NCBI RefSeq assembly: GCF_029674545.1
Contig: NZ_CP121354.1
Span: 1,612,001-1,676,000, forward strand
Reading direction: 5' to 3'
Origin: Mesorhizobium sp. WSM4904
GTDB taxonomy: Bacteria; Pseudomonadota; Alphaproteobacteria; Rhizobiales; Rhizobiaceae
Length of the DNA: 64,000 nucleotides
Each line of letters starts with the position of its first letter. The first letter of the stretch is position 1. The translations under genes and the position numbers were made by a program. The notes beneath the pieces were generated by a model that saw only the letters and a list, made by a program, of their open reading frames with translations, did not search any database and had not been told where the DNA came from. Shown in pieces: positions 1-7,530 of the stretch.

Positions 1-2
1 CG

Positions 3-878
3 AACGTGACCGCCGATGCCGGCGCGCTTTGTCTCAAGGCCGGCAATCCGGTGATCCTGCGCGGCGGCTCGGATTCGATCAATTCGTCCTCGGCGATCCA
101 TGCCTGCATGGTCGAAGGGCTGAAAGCCGCCGGCCTGCCGCAAGATGCCATCCAACTGGTGCCGACCACCGACCGCGCCGCCGTCGGCGAGATGCTCAAA
201 GGTCTCGGCGGCAATCTCGACGTCATCATCCCGCGCGGCGGCAAAAGCCTGGTCGGGCGCGTGCAGAGCGAGGCGCGGGTGCCGGTGTTCGCCCATCTCG
301 AAGGCATCTGCCATCTCTATATCGACCGCTCGGCCAAGCTCGACATGGCAGTGAGGATCGCCGTCAACGCCAAGATGCGGCGCACAGGCGTGTGCGGCGC
401 GGCTGAGACGCTGCTGGTCGACCGCGCGGTGGCCTCCACCCATCTGGTGCCGATCCTCGAAGCGCTGCGCGCGGCGGGCTGCGAGATCCACGCCGATGCC
501 GGGGTGATGAAGGCGTTCGCGGATGCCAGCCCGGCGACCGATGCCGACTGGGTGACGGAGTATCTCGACGCCATCATCGCGGTGAAGCTGGTCGACGGCG
601 TCGCCGGCGCGATCGAGCATATCGAGACCTTCTCCTCGCATCACACCGAGGCGATCGTCGCCGAGGATGCGCAAGCGGTCGAAAGATTCTTCAACGAGAT
701 CGACTCTGCGATCCTCCTGCACAACGCCTCGACGCAGTTCGCCGATGGCGGCGAGTTCGGCATGGGCGCCGAGATTGGCATCGCCACCGGCAAGATGCAT
801 GCGCGCGGACCGGTCGGCGTCGAGCAGCTGACCTCGTTCAAGTACCGCGTGCGCGGGTCGGGACAGGTGAGGCCTTGA
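3..878 (+). CDS. proA: Glutamate-5-semialdehyde dehydrogenase (partial, 5' end outside window)
   Basis: This is the C-terminal 291 residues of gamma-glutamyl phosphate reductase, the second enzyme of proline synthesis, which makes glutamate-5-semialdehyde from glutamyl-5-phosphate with NADPH. The frame is open from base 3, so the start lies upstream. The segment [15 protein letters not shown] and the active-site motif [10 protein letters not shown], with its Cys codon at 393-395, are typical of the family. In rhizobia proA lies between proB and nadD, and nadD follows here after a palindromic repeat. About 135 N-terminal residues should be missing, judging from the family length near 427. Confidence 0.95.
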   Translation, partial: NVTADAGALCLKAGNPVILRGGSDSINSSSAIHACMVEGLKAAGLPQDAIQLVPTTDRAAVGEMLKGLGGNLDVIIPRGGKSLVGRVQSEARVPVFAHLEGICHLYIDRSAKLDMAVRIAVNAKMRRTGVCGAAETLLVDRAVASTHLVPILEALRAAGCEIHADAGVMKAFADASPATDADWVTEYLDAIIAVKLVDGVAGAIEHIETFSSHHTEAIVAEDAQAVERFFNEIDSAILLHNASTQFADGGEFGMGAEIGIATGKMHARGPVGVEQLTSFKYRVRGSGQVRP

Positions 879-917
879 CGTTTTTCGCCGCTAGGATCTG
901 AGGGTGCCGCGCCCAGC

Positions 918-1076
918 CACCCCCCTCTGTCCTGCCGGACATCTCCCCCTCAAGGGGGGAGATCAGCTGTCATTTGGGGTTTCGCAAATTGCCGACGTCG
1001 CAAGATTTGAGCCTGCGATCGAGCTGCTAATCTCCCCCCTTGAGGGGGAGATGCCCGGCAGGGCAGAGGGGGGTGC
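918..1076. repeat. Long palindromic intergenic repeat, family A, copy 1
   Basis: Two arms of about 45 bases (918-964 and 1029-1075) are nearly perfect inverted copies of each other. Each carries a CCCCCTCTG / CCTGCCGG / ATCTCCCCC pattern. The roughly 65-base core includes the string TTTCGCAAATTGCCGACGT. A second copy lies at 15666-15820, and a related element at 10957-11138. The RNA would form a very stable hairpin. The right arm ends 10 bases before the nadD start and supplies its purine-rich leader. Confidence 0.85.
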
Positions 1077-1084
1077 CTAGCACC

Positions 1085-1717
1085 ATGCTTTCCCAGCCCG
1101 AGCACCCCGTCCCCGCGCCTTACCTTCGCATGCCGCATGCCGGCAGGGGGCTGGCCGTCGGCCTGTTCGGCGGCTCGTTCAACCCGCCGCATGCCGGTCA
1201 CGCGCTGGTCGCCGAGATCGCGCTGAGACGGCTGGCGCTCGACCAGCTGTGGTGGATCGTGACGCCCGGCAATCCGCTGAAAAGCGCACATGAACTGGCG
1301 CCGCTCGCCCAACGCATCGTGCTGTCGGAAAAGATCGCCAGGAATCCGAAGATCAAGGTCACCGCCTTCGAGGCGGCGCATCATGTCCGCTACACCGCCG
1401 ACACGCTGGCGCTGATCAAGGCGCGCAATCCGGGTGTCGACTTCGTCTGGATCATGGGCGCGGATAGCTTGCGCGATTTCCATCGCTGGCAGCGCTGGCG
1501 CGAGATCGTGCTCACCTTCCCGATCGCGGTCATCGACCGTCCGGGCGCCACGCTCTCCTTCCTATCGTCGGTCGTCGCCAAGACCTTCGACTATGCCCGC
1601 ATCGACGAAGGCGACGCGCCGCTCCTTGCCCGCATGCGGGCGCCGGCCTGGACCTTCATCCACGGGCCGCGCTCGTCGCTCTCCTCCACCGCGATCCGCA
1701 ACGCGGGGAAGGGTTGA
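1085..1717 (+). CDS. nadD: Nicotinate-nucleotide adenylyltransferase
   Basis: NadD adenylylates nicotinate mononucleotide with ATP to give deamido-NAD in NAD synthesis. The 210-residue protein has the nucleotidyltransferase signature GGSFNPPHAGH near residue 26 and the C-terminal SSTAIR motif, and its length fits the family. ATG 1085 is chosen because it follows a purine-rich stretch, although that stretch belongs to the end of a palindromic repeat. ATG 1130 is a shorter alternative that keeps the active-site motif. The proA-nadD-rsfS order is the conserved alphaproteobacterial one, but here two extra genes separate nadD from rsfS. Confidence 0.93.
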   Translation: MLSQPEHPVPAPYLRMPHAGRGLAVGLFGGSFNPPHAGHALVAEIALRRLALDQLWWIVTPGNPLKSAHELAPLAQRIVLSEKIARNPKIKVTAFEAAHHVRYTADTLALIKARNPGVDFVWIMGADSLRDFHRWQRWREIVLTFPIAVIDRPGATLSFLSSVVAKTFDYARIDEGDAPLLARMRAPAWTFIHGPRSSLSSTAIRNAGKG

Positions 1718-1727
1718 GCGCTTTTAC

Positions 1728-1872
1728 CTTCTCCCCTTAGGGGAGAAGGTGTCGCCGAAGGCGACGGATGAGGGGTGTTCCAGGGAACGCCAGCGTCTCA
1801 CTCCGATGGAGCACCCCTCATCCGTCTTGCCGCTTCGCGGCAATCCACCTTCTCCCACAAGGGGAGAAGGGA
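1728..1872. repeat. Long palindromic intergenic repeat, family B
   Basis: Outer arms with CTTCTCCCC / GGGGAGAAGG and inner arms with GATGAGGGGTG / CACCCCTCATC flank a short loop. The arrangement is inverted and would fold into a long hairpin between nadD and the MFS gene. Related G/C-tract elements occur at 40596-40770 and 47876-47985. No coding content was recognised. Confidence 0.8.
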
Positions 1873-1933
1873 AGTTTGGCCATGTCGCTTTTACGGCTGC
1901 TTTTCGCCCGCGGGCGGGCGATGCTGCAAAGCC

Positions 1934-3220
1934 ATGCTGGAGAAGAGCCGCATCACGACCGATCCGGGCGCGCAATCGGCGCCGCTGATCGCCATTGCCA
2001 GCGTCATCGTGTCGATGGCGCTGATCGCGATCGGCAATGGGCTGATGTTCGCCTTCATTCCCGTGCGGCTCGGCGCCGATGGCTTCGATCCGACCTGGGC
2101 CGGATTGATCGTCACCGGCCTTTCGGCCGGCGGGCTTGCCGGCTGCATCCTGACCGGTCCATTGGTGCGCCGGGTCGGTCATGCCCGCGCGTTCATGGTG
2201 CTTTCGGCGCTGATAGCGCTCTCCAACGTCGCGATCGGCGCTGGACCGATCCCGTTGCTCTGGATCGCGGCGCGGGCGCTCTATGGCTTTGCCATCTGCG
2301 GCCTCTTCATCGTCGCGCAGAGCTGGCTCAACGATGCCTTGCCGAACGCCATACGCGGCCGGGTCATGGCGGTGTTCTATGTCGCCTATATCGGCGGATT
2401 GGGCGTCGGCTATGCGACGCTCGCCGCGATCGACATCCACACGGCGGCCGCGCCGCTGATCGGCATCGCCTTCACCGCTTTGTCCATCCTGCCGGTGGGC
2501 ATGACGCGGCTTGCCCAGCCGCCCGCGCCGCAGGCGGCTTCGGTGGCGCTCGGCCAGGCCTGGAAGATCTCGCCGGTCGGCGTAGTCGGCATGCTCGCCG
2601 TCGGCGGCCTGTCGATGATCATTTCCGGTTTCGCGCCGATCCACGCCACCGCCAAGGGCTACAGCCAGGCGGATGTCGCGCTGCTGTTGTCGGCGATGCC
2701 GGTCGGCACGCTGATCCTCCAGATTCCGCTCGGCTGGCTCTCCGACCGCACCGACCGGCGCTATGTGCTGTCGGGCGCGGCGGCGCTCGCGGTGGTGGCG
2801 AGCCTGCTCGCCATCGCCTTCGACGGCGGTGCGCTGATGGCGCTGGTGGTGATCTATCTCATCTGGGACGGCGCATCGGAATCGATCTATTCGCTCTCCA
2901 GCGCGCATGCCGCCGACCGCGCCAGGAAGGACGAGCTGCTGGCGCTGTCGAGCTCGCTGCTCTTTGCCTGGTCGCTGTCCGGCTTCATCGTGCCCGGCAT
3001 CGTCACGGCGCTTTCAGCCGTCTTCGGCACCGAGACCTTCATCTATGTCGGCATCTTCATCGCTTCGGCGTTCTGCCTGTTCGTGCTGTGGCGGGTGTTT
3101 GCGGCGCGACCGACGCCTGCCGCCGCAACCGGCAGCTTCGCGCCGATGTCGGCGCAGACGCCCCTGCCGGTGGAACTCGCCTTCGCGCCGGACGAGCCCA
3201 CAAAGCCGGCCAAGGACTGA
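1934..3220 (+). CDS. MFS transporter
   Basis: A 428-residue integral membrane protein with about twelve hydrophobic segments and the major facilitator loop pattern (LVRRVGHAR after TM2, WLSDRTDRRYVL in the second half). It resembles the YcaD/multidrug-sugar class of MFS proteins, and the substrate cannot be read from sequence. The open frame extends upstream into repeat 1728-1872, but ATG 1934 places the N-terminus just before the first membrane helix. It lies between nadD and the divergently read mscS-like gene. Together with that gene it interrupts the usual nadD-rsfS linkage, which suggests insertion. Confidence 0.88.
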   Translation: MLEKSRITTDPGAQSAPLIAIASVIVSMALIAIGNGLMFAFIPVRLGADGFDPTWAGLIVTGLSAGGLAGCILTGPLVRRVGHARAFMVLSALIALSNVAIGAGPIPLLWIAARALYGFAICGLFIVAQSWLNDALPNAIRGRVMAVFYVAYIGGLGVGYATLAAIDIHTAAAPLIGIAFTALSILPVGMTRLAQPPAPQAASVALGQAWKISPVGVVGMLAVGGLSMIISGFAPIHATAKGYSQADVALLLSAMPVGTLILQIPLGWLSDRTDRRYVLSGAAALAVVASLLAIAFDGGALMALVVIYLIWDGASESIYSLSSAHAADRARKDELLALSSSLLFAWSLSGFIVPGIVTALSAVFGTETFIYVGIFIASAFCLFVLWRVFAARPTPAAATGSFAPMSAQTPLPVELAFAPDEPTKPAKD

Positions 3221-3226
3221 ATTGCT

Positions 3227-4078
3227 CTACTGCTTGCGAGCCTCCGCAGCCGGCAGTTCGGGCGGCGGCAGCGGAATCGAAATGCCCTCGTTGTCGAAGG
3301 CCTGCTTGGCGCGCTTGGTCATGTCGGCCTGGGTGGCGAAATAGTCGGCCGCCGTCGTCCAGTAGCGCAGGGTGAGCGAAACCGTGCTCTCGCCGAGGTC
3401 CGCCACGAAGGCGATCGGCGCGGGCTCTCGCCTGATGCGCTTCTCGGCGCCGGCGATGCCAAGCAGCGTCTTCTGCCCGCGGTCGATGTCGTTCCACGAG
3501 CCGATGTTGAGCGTGATGTCGGTGCGGCGCACGCCGTTGCGGGTGAAGTTGCGCACCGGCTGGTTCCACAGCGTCTGGTTGGGCGCCAGTATGTACACGC
3601 CGTCGACCGTGCGCAGCGTGGTGGCGAACAGGCCGATCTCCTCGATCGTGCCGGCGATCGGGCCGACCTCGACATTTTCGCCGATGCGGAAAGGCCGCAG
3701 CGCTAGAAGCATGATGCCGGCGGCGATGTTCTGCAGCGTGCCCTGCAACGCCAGTCCGATGGCCAGGCCGACGGCGCCGATGGCGGCAATGATGGAGGCC
3801 GTCTGCACGCCGAACTGGCCGAGCACCATGATGACGACAAGGACGAGGATCGCGTAGCGTACGATCTTCGAGAAGAAATGGCGCAAGGTCGCGTCGAAGC
3901 CGTGGATGTGGCCGAGGCCGGCGAAGATCGAGCGCTCGGCAAGGCCGGCGACGAAGTAGCCGGCAATCAGAAGGATGATGGCGCCGATCGCCGAGAAGGA
4001 ATAGGAGACGATCAGCGTTGAGAGCTGCGCAAGCCCGGCCTGGATGGTGATGAGGGCGCTTTGCGGATCGGTTGGCAT
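3227..4078 (-). CDS. Small-conductance mechanosensitive channel (MscS family)
   Basis: A 283-residue MscS-type channel, expected in the inner membrane, that releases solutes on hypo-osmotic shock. The N-terminal half has three hydrophobic segments (about residues 20-45, 70-92 and 95-125). The third is rich in Gly and Ala (AAIGAVGLAIGLALQG), as in the MscS pore helix, and is followed by the beta-domain signature RPFRIGENVEVG. The length matches E. coli MscS (286). It converges on the MFS gene with a 6-base gap and has no obvious operon partner. Confidence 0.93.
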   Translation of the reverse strand: MPTDPQSALITIQAGLAQLSTLIVSYSFSAIGAIILLIAGYFVAGLAERSIFAGLGHIHGFDATLRHFFSKIVRYAILVLVVIMVLGQFGVQTASIIAAIGAVGLAIGLALQGTLQNIAAGIMLLALRPFRIGENVEVGPIAGTIEEIGLFATTLRTVDGVYILAPNQTLWNQPVRNFTRNGVRRTDITLNIGSWNDIDRGQKTLLGIAGAEKRIRREPAPIAFVADLGESTVSLTLRYWTTAADYFATQADMTKRAKQAFDNEGISIPLPPPELPAAEARKQ

Positions 4079-4321
4079 GGTTGGGATCCCCTTTGTCCGG
4101 TGAGCCGATAACCCGTGCCGTGAGCATCAGTTCCCATCTTTTCCGGCTTGCCGCCGAGCCATCCGGACGACCATCACGCGCCGGCCGTGGGGCGGTCGTC
4201 TTGAAACTGCAACGGAACTCTGCCTATCTAAGTGGTGTCACCTGATTTGCGGGGTGATTTGGTTGTTCTTATTGGGAAAGGAAACACACTGAGAACAGCA
4301 CTGCGGAAGAAGGCCGATATC

Positions 4322-4699
4322 GTGCCTTCGCCGGCCGGGATCAGCGGAAACGATGCTGCCTCCCTCGCCATCAACACAGTCCTTGCCAGTCTGGAAGACT
4401 CCAAGGCCGAAAACATCGTCTCAATCGACATCCAGGGTAAATCGAGCCTCGCCGACTATATGGTCGTCGCGTCGGGCCGATCGCACCGTCATGTCTCGGC
4501 TGTCGCCGATCACCTCCTCAAGGCGCTCAAGGATGCCGGTCTCGGCATGGCGCGCGTCGAGGGGCTGGGCAGCGCCGACTGGGTCCTGATCGATTCGGGC
4601 GACATCATCGTCCACGTCTTCCGCCCCGAAGTCCGCGAATTCTACAATCTCGAAAAGATGTGGCAGGCGCCGGACCTCGAGGAAGAGACCTTGCACTGA
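4322..4699 (+). CDS. rsfS: Ribosome silencing factor RsfS
   Basis: RsfS binds ribosomal protein uL14 and blocks subunit joining when nutrients are scarce. The core (LASLEDSKAENIV, DYMVVASGRSHRHV, ADWVLIDSGDIIVHVFRPEVREFYNLEKMW) is diagnostic. No ATG exists at the N-terminus. GTG 4322 is chosen because it has an AAGAAGG ribosome site 8 bases upstream and gives a family-like 125 residues. GTG 4232 and a CTG at 4289 (after AAAGGAA) are alternatives that extend the frame. The next gene is rlmH, 60 bases on, as in most bacteria. The start is less certain than the identity. Confidence 0.92.
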   Translation: MPSPAGISGNDAASLAINTVLASLEDSKAENIVSIDIQGKSSLADYMVVASGRSHRHVSAVADHLLKALKDAGLGMARVEGLGSADWVLIDSGDIIVHVFRPEVREFYNLEKMWQAPDLEEETLH

Positions 4700-4759
4700 G
4701 CCGTATCGCGTGCCGTGACCGTTCCGGTCCGGCGCCGATCAAGGCTCGCCGAGGCGAGG

Positions 4760-5242
4760 ATGAAGATCACCGTCCATGCCGTGGGCCGGATGAAGACCGG
4801 CCCCGAGAGAGAGCTCGCCGACCGCTATTTCGAGCGCTTCGCCAAGAGCGGATCTGCGGTCGGGCTGGAATTTGCCGGCATCGTCGAAATCCCCGAGAGC
4901 CGCGGACAGAGCGCCGACGAGCGCCGCCGCGAGGAGGGCCAGAAGCTGCAGGGTCAGCTGCAGCAGGGCACCGTGCTCATCCTGCTCGACGAACGCGGCA
5001 AGGCGCTTTCCTCCGAGGATCTGGCGGCCCGCATCGGCCAGTTGCGCGACGGCGGTCGCAAGGCGTTGGTCATCGCGATCGGCGGCGCCGACGGCCATGA
5101 CAAATCCTTGCGCGAAGAGGCCGATCTGGTGGTGTCGTTCGGGGCGCTAACCTGGCCGCATCAGCTGGTGCGCGTCATGCTGGGCGAGCAGCTCTACCGG
5201 ATCGCCACTATCCTGTCCGGACATCCCTATCACCGCTCGTGA
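4760..5242 (+). CDS. rlmH: 23S rRNA (pseudouridine1915-N3)-methyltransferase RlmH
   Basis: RlmH is a SPOUT-family methyltransferase that modifies pseudouridine 1915 in helix 69 of 23S rRNA. The 160-residue protein has the expected length, the SAM-binding knot with IGGADGHD, and the hallmark C-terminus ending HPYHRS. The open frame extends 15 codons upstream, but ATG 4760 (MKITVHAVGRMK) matches the family start. It sits directly after rsfS and before a toxin-antitoxin insertion that separates it from the envC-ctpA pair. Confidence 0.96.
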   Translation: MKITVHAVGRMKTGPERELADRYFERFAKSGSAVGLEFAGIVEIPESRGQSADERRREEGQKLQGQLQQGTVLILLDERGKALSSEDLAARIGQLRDGGRKALVIAIGGADGHDKSLREEADLVVSFGALTWPHQLVRVMLGEQLYRIATILSGHPYHRS

Positions 5243-5308
5243 GTCGTGGTCAGAGGGCTGGAGGAGGGGCTGGACGAGGGGTCGCCAGGAACAATCTCGG
5301 CTGGTGTA

Positions 5309-5344
5309 GCAAATATTGACAATATTTGCGACGCCTTCCATAAT
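5309..5344 (+). promoter_or_regulatory. Promoter with operator palindrome over the -35 box (toxin-antitoxin)
   Basis: Bases 5309-5329 form a perfect palindrome of two 10-base arms (GCAAATATTG / CAATATTTGC) around one central A. TTGACA at 5316-5321 lies inside the palindrome, and CATAAT at 5339-5344 follows after exactly 17 bases, giving a near-consensus sigma-70 promoter. The antitoxin ATG is 26 bases beyond the -10. Binding of the antitoxin (or toxin-antitoxin complex) here would occlude RNA polymerase. The autorepression is inferred from how ParD-type antitoxins work. Confidence 0.75.
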
Positions 5345-5369
5345 TTGGAGGGAAGCAAAGGATCGGTTC

Positions 5370-5630
5370 ATGGCCGCAGATAACAGCATTCATGTCCGCG
5401 TCGGTGGTCAACTCCAGGCTCATCTGCAACAGCAGATTGGCGAGAATGGCCTTTATGAAAACGCCAGCGAATATATCCGTGCCCTGATCCGCCGCGATCT
5501 GCAGACGCGCAACGAAGCGTGGGACTGGCTGAAAAGGCAGCTTGAGCCGGGTCTGAGGGCCGAGGAGAGCGAATTCCGGGCCGTATCGGCCCAGGATGTT
5601 GTTCGGCGCAATCAAGGCCGACGCCTCTAA
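5370..5630 (+). CDS. ParD-like ribbon-helix-helix antitoxin
   Basis: An 86-residue protein beginning MAADNSIHVRVGG. A short basic beta-strand is followed by two helices (LQAHLQQQIGENGLYENASEYIRALIRRDL), the pattern of ParD/RHH antitoxins that bind DNA as dimers and neutralise a ParE toxin with the C-terminal part. ATG 5370 is preferred to the upstream in-frame start at 5316 because that one lies within the promoter. The toxin gene starts 2 bases after the stop, so the pair is translationally coupled. It is inserted between rlmH and envC. Confidence 0.85.
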   Translation: MAADNSIHVRVGGQLQAHLQQQIGENGLYENASEYIRALIRRDLQTRNEAWDWLKRQLEPGLRAEESEFRAVSAQDVVRRNQGRRL

Positions 5631-5632
5631 GC

Positions 5633-5989
5633 GTGGCAGGGTACCTGTTCTACCCGCCAGCGGACGCAGCGCAGGACCACATCTGGAGCGATACCGTTGA
5701 GAAATGGGGCGAAGCCCAGGCCATTCGCTATATCGCGGACTTGCATCAGCACTTGCAAACCCTTTCCGAAGTACCTGCCCTCTGGCGAAAGCTTCCAGGC
5801 AATCTGGCAATTCCGGCCGATTTGAAGATGGACGCCTATTTCAGTCACTACGGACGTCACTACGTGTTCTTTCGCAAGCTTTCCGGCGACCGGATCGGCG
5901 TCATAAGCATCCTGCATGATCGGATGGACGTGCCTGTACGCTTGGCCGAGGATCTGCGGACCTTGGAAGCGCGATCGGGAGACAGCTAG
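5633..5989 (+). CDS. ParE/RelE-superfamily toxin
   Basis: A 118-residue protein with the RelE/ParE fold pattern: an N-terminal strand (GYLFYPPADAAQDHIW), a helical hairpin with TVEKWGEAQAIRYI, and C-terminal strands (MDAYFSHYGRHYVFFRKL, RIGVISILHDRMDVP). GTG 5633 is the only start consistent with the antitoxin spacing of 2 bases. ParE toxins poison gyrase whereas RelE toxins cut mRNA, and the target cannot be decided from this sequence. The TAG stop is part of a downstream inverted repeat. Confidence 0.85.
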   Translation: MAGYLFYPPADAAQDHIWSDTVEKWGEAQAIRYIADLHQHLQTLSEVPALWRKLPGNLAIPADLKMDAYFSHYGRHYVFFRKLSGDRIGVISILHDRMDVPVRLAEDLRTLEARSGDS

Positions 5990-6087
5990 ATCAGGATGAG
6001 GTTTCGTTGAATCGTCATCCTGATCTAACTCCTTTTCTGGAGCATGATCTTTTCCGAAAACCGGTTCCCACTTTTCGGAATGATGCT
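5987..6087. repeat. Two adjacent palindromes after the toxin gene
   Basis: A perfect 13-base inverted repeat (TAGATCAGGATGA at 5987-5999, TCATCCTGATCTA at 6015-6027) begins with the toxin stop codon. It is followed by a second hairpin (AGCATGATCTTTTCCG from 6041, with its complement ending at 6087). The second is a common rhizobial intergenic element, and a short relative occurs at 41567-41595. Neither has a T-tract. Confidence 0.75.
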
Positions 6088-6194
6088 TTGGTTCTCCGGA
6101 TTTCCGCCTCAATGACCCGACATCACGGTTGATGCGGGTGCTTCCAACATGGTTGATGGTTCGTTAACGAAGCGGTGGATAGACTCGAGGCCTG

Positions 6195-7529
6195 ATGTCT
6201 GAAGGCTGGAATTCGAGAACGCGCGCCTGGCGCAGCCGCTGCGGCTTGACACTTGTCGCCGCGCTGGTTGCGTTCGGGCCGGCCATGGCCGCGGAAAACA
6301 CGCTCGACGTCGCGCCGGATCCCGACCAGAGCCGAGCCGAATACGAGCAGGTTTCCAGGGAAATCACCTTGTCGTCGGAGCGGCTGGCCAAGCTTGCCGC
6401 CGACGTCGCGACGGTCAAGAAGGACCATGCCTCGATCAGCGCGGCGCTCATCCAATCGGCCATGACCGAGCAGAAGCTCGGCCAGGACATCGAGGATATC
6501 GGCGCCAAGCTCGAAGGGCTGAAGACCGAGGAAGAGAAGCTGCACGCCTCGTTGGTGGCGCGCCGCGACGTGCTTGCCGAAGTGCTTGGCGCGCTGCAGC
6601 GCATGGGGCTCAACCCGCCGCCGGCGATCCTGGTCAAGCCGGAGGACGCGCTGTCGTCGGTGCGCAGCGCCATCCTGCTCGGCGCCGTGGTGCCGGAACT
6701 GCGCCAGCAGACCGACAGGCTGATGGCCGACCTCAAGGAGCAGACCCGGGTGACGGCGTCGATCGAGGCCGAGCGGGCGCGGCTCACCGCCGCGGTCACC
6801 GAACAGACGGCGGAAAAGAAGAGGCTCACCATGCTGCTCGAGGCCAAGCAGAAGCTGCAGGCCGATACCGAAGCGGCTTTGACCGCCGAGCAGCAGCGCT
6901 CGCAGCAGCTGGCGGCCAGGGCCAGCAGCCTCAAGGACCTCATCGCCTCGCTCGAGGCCGACAAGGCGCGAAAGGCGGCAGACCAGGCCAAGGCGGGCGA
7001 GCAGAAATCGGCAGATGGCGACACGACGGCGTCCACGACCGAGCCCGCCGATCCGCCGGTGCCGGAGGGCAACCGCTTGACCGCTTCCGCCCCGTTCGCG
7101 GCGCTGCAGGGCCAGATCGCGCTGCCGGTCATCGGCAAGATCAAACGGCGCTTCGGGACCGACGACGGCAACGGCGCAATGATGCAGGGCGACATGGTTG
7201 CGACACAATCGGGAGCCATCGTCACCGCGCCGGCGGATGGAAACGTGCTTTATGCGGGGCCGTTTCGCTCCTATGGTCAACTCTTGATCCTCAATGCGGG
7301 CGATGGGTATCATGTCGTCCTGGCGGGGATGAGCAGAATCAGCGTCGCGACCGGACAGTCGGTGCTCGCAGGAGAGCCGATCGGCGCGATGGGAGAGGCC
7401 CGGGTGGCAAGCACCTCGGCCTCGCAGAATGGAAATGCGACGCCGGAGCTCTATGTGGAGTTCCGCAAGGATGGAAAACCCGTCGATCCGAACCCTTGGT
7501 GGGCGGAGCGATTTTCTGGAAGGACGTGA
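6195..7529 (+). CDS. EnvC-like murein hydrolase activator (degenerate LytM/M23 domain)
   Basis: A 444-residue periplasmic protein with a signal peptide (about residues 1-32, ending PAMAA). It has long coiled coils (about 40-130 and 165-275), an Ala/Lys-rich linker, and a C-terminal LytM domain (about 310-435). Where active M23 peptidases have HxxxD and HxH zinc ligands, this domain shows MQGDMVA and YHVVLAG. It therefore probably activates amidases during septum splitting, as EnvC does, rather than cutting peptidoglycan itself. ctpA starts 1 base after the stop, so the two are coupled, an order widespread in alphaproteobacteria. Confidence 0.88.
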   Translation: MSEGWNSRTRAWRSRCGLTLVAALVAFGPAMAAENTLDVAPDPDQSRAEYEQVSREITLSSERLAKLAADVATVKKDHASISAALIQSAMTEQKLGQDIEDIGAKLEGLKTEEEKLHASLVARRDVLAEVLGALQRMGLNPPPAILVKPEDALSSVRSAILLGAVVPELRQQTDRLMADLKEQTRVTASIEAERARLTAAVTEQTAEKKRLTMLLEAKQKLQADTEAALTAEQQRSQQLAARASSLKDLIASLEADKARKAADQAKAGEQKSADGDTTASTTEPADPPVPEGNRLTASAPFAALQGQIALPVIGKIKRRFGTDDGNGAMMQGDMVATQSGAIVTAPADGNVLYAGPFRSYGQLLILNAGDGYHVVLAGMSRISVATGQSVLAGEPIGAMGEARVASTSASQNGNATPELYVEFRKDGKPVDPNPWWAERFSGRT

Positions 7530-7530
7530 A

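Noticed and set aside
1724..2908. Long minus-strand ORF opposite the MFS gene
   Set aside because: The translation is Arg/Asp/His-rich low-complexity sequence typical of antisense reading of high-GC genes. The plus strand encodes a well-formed transporter.
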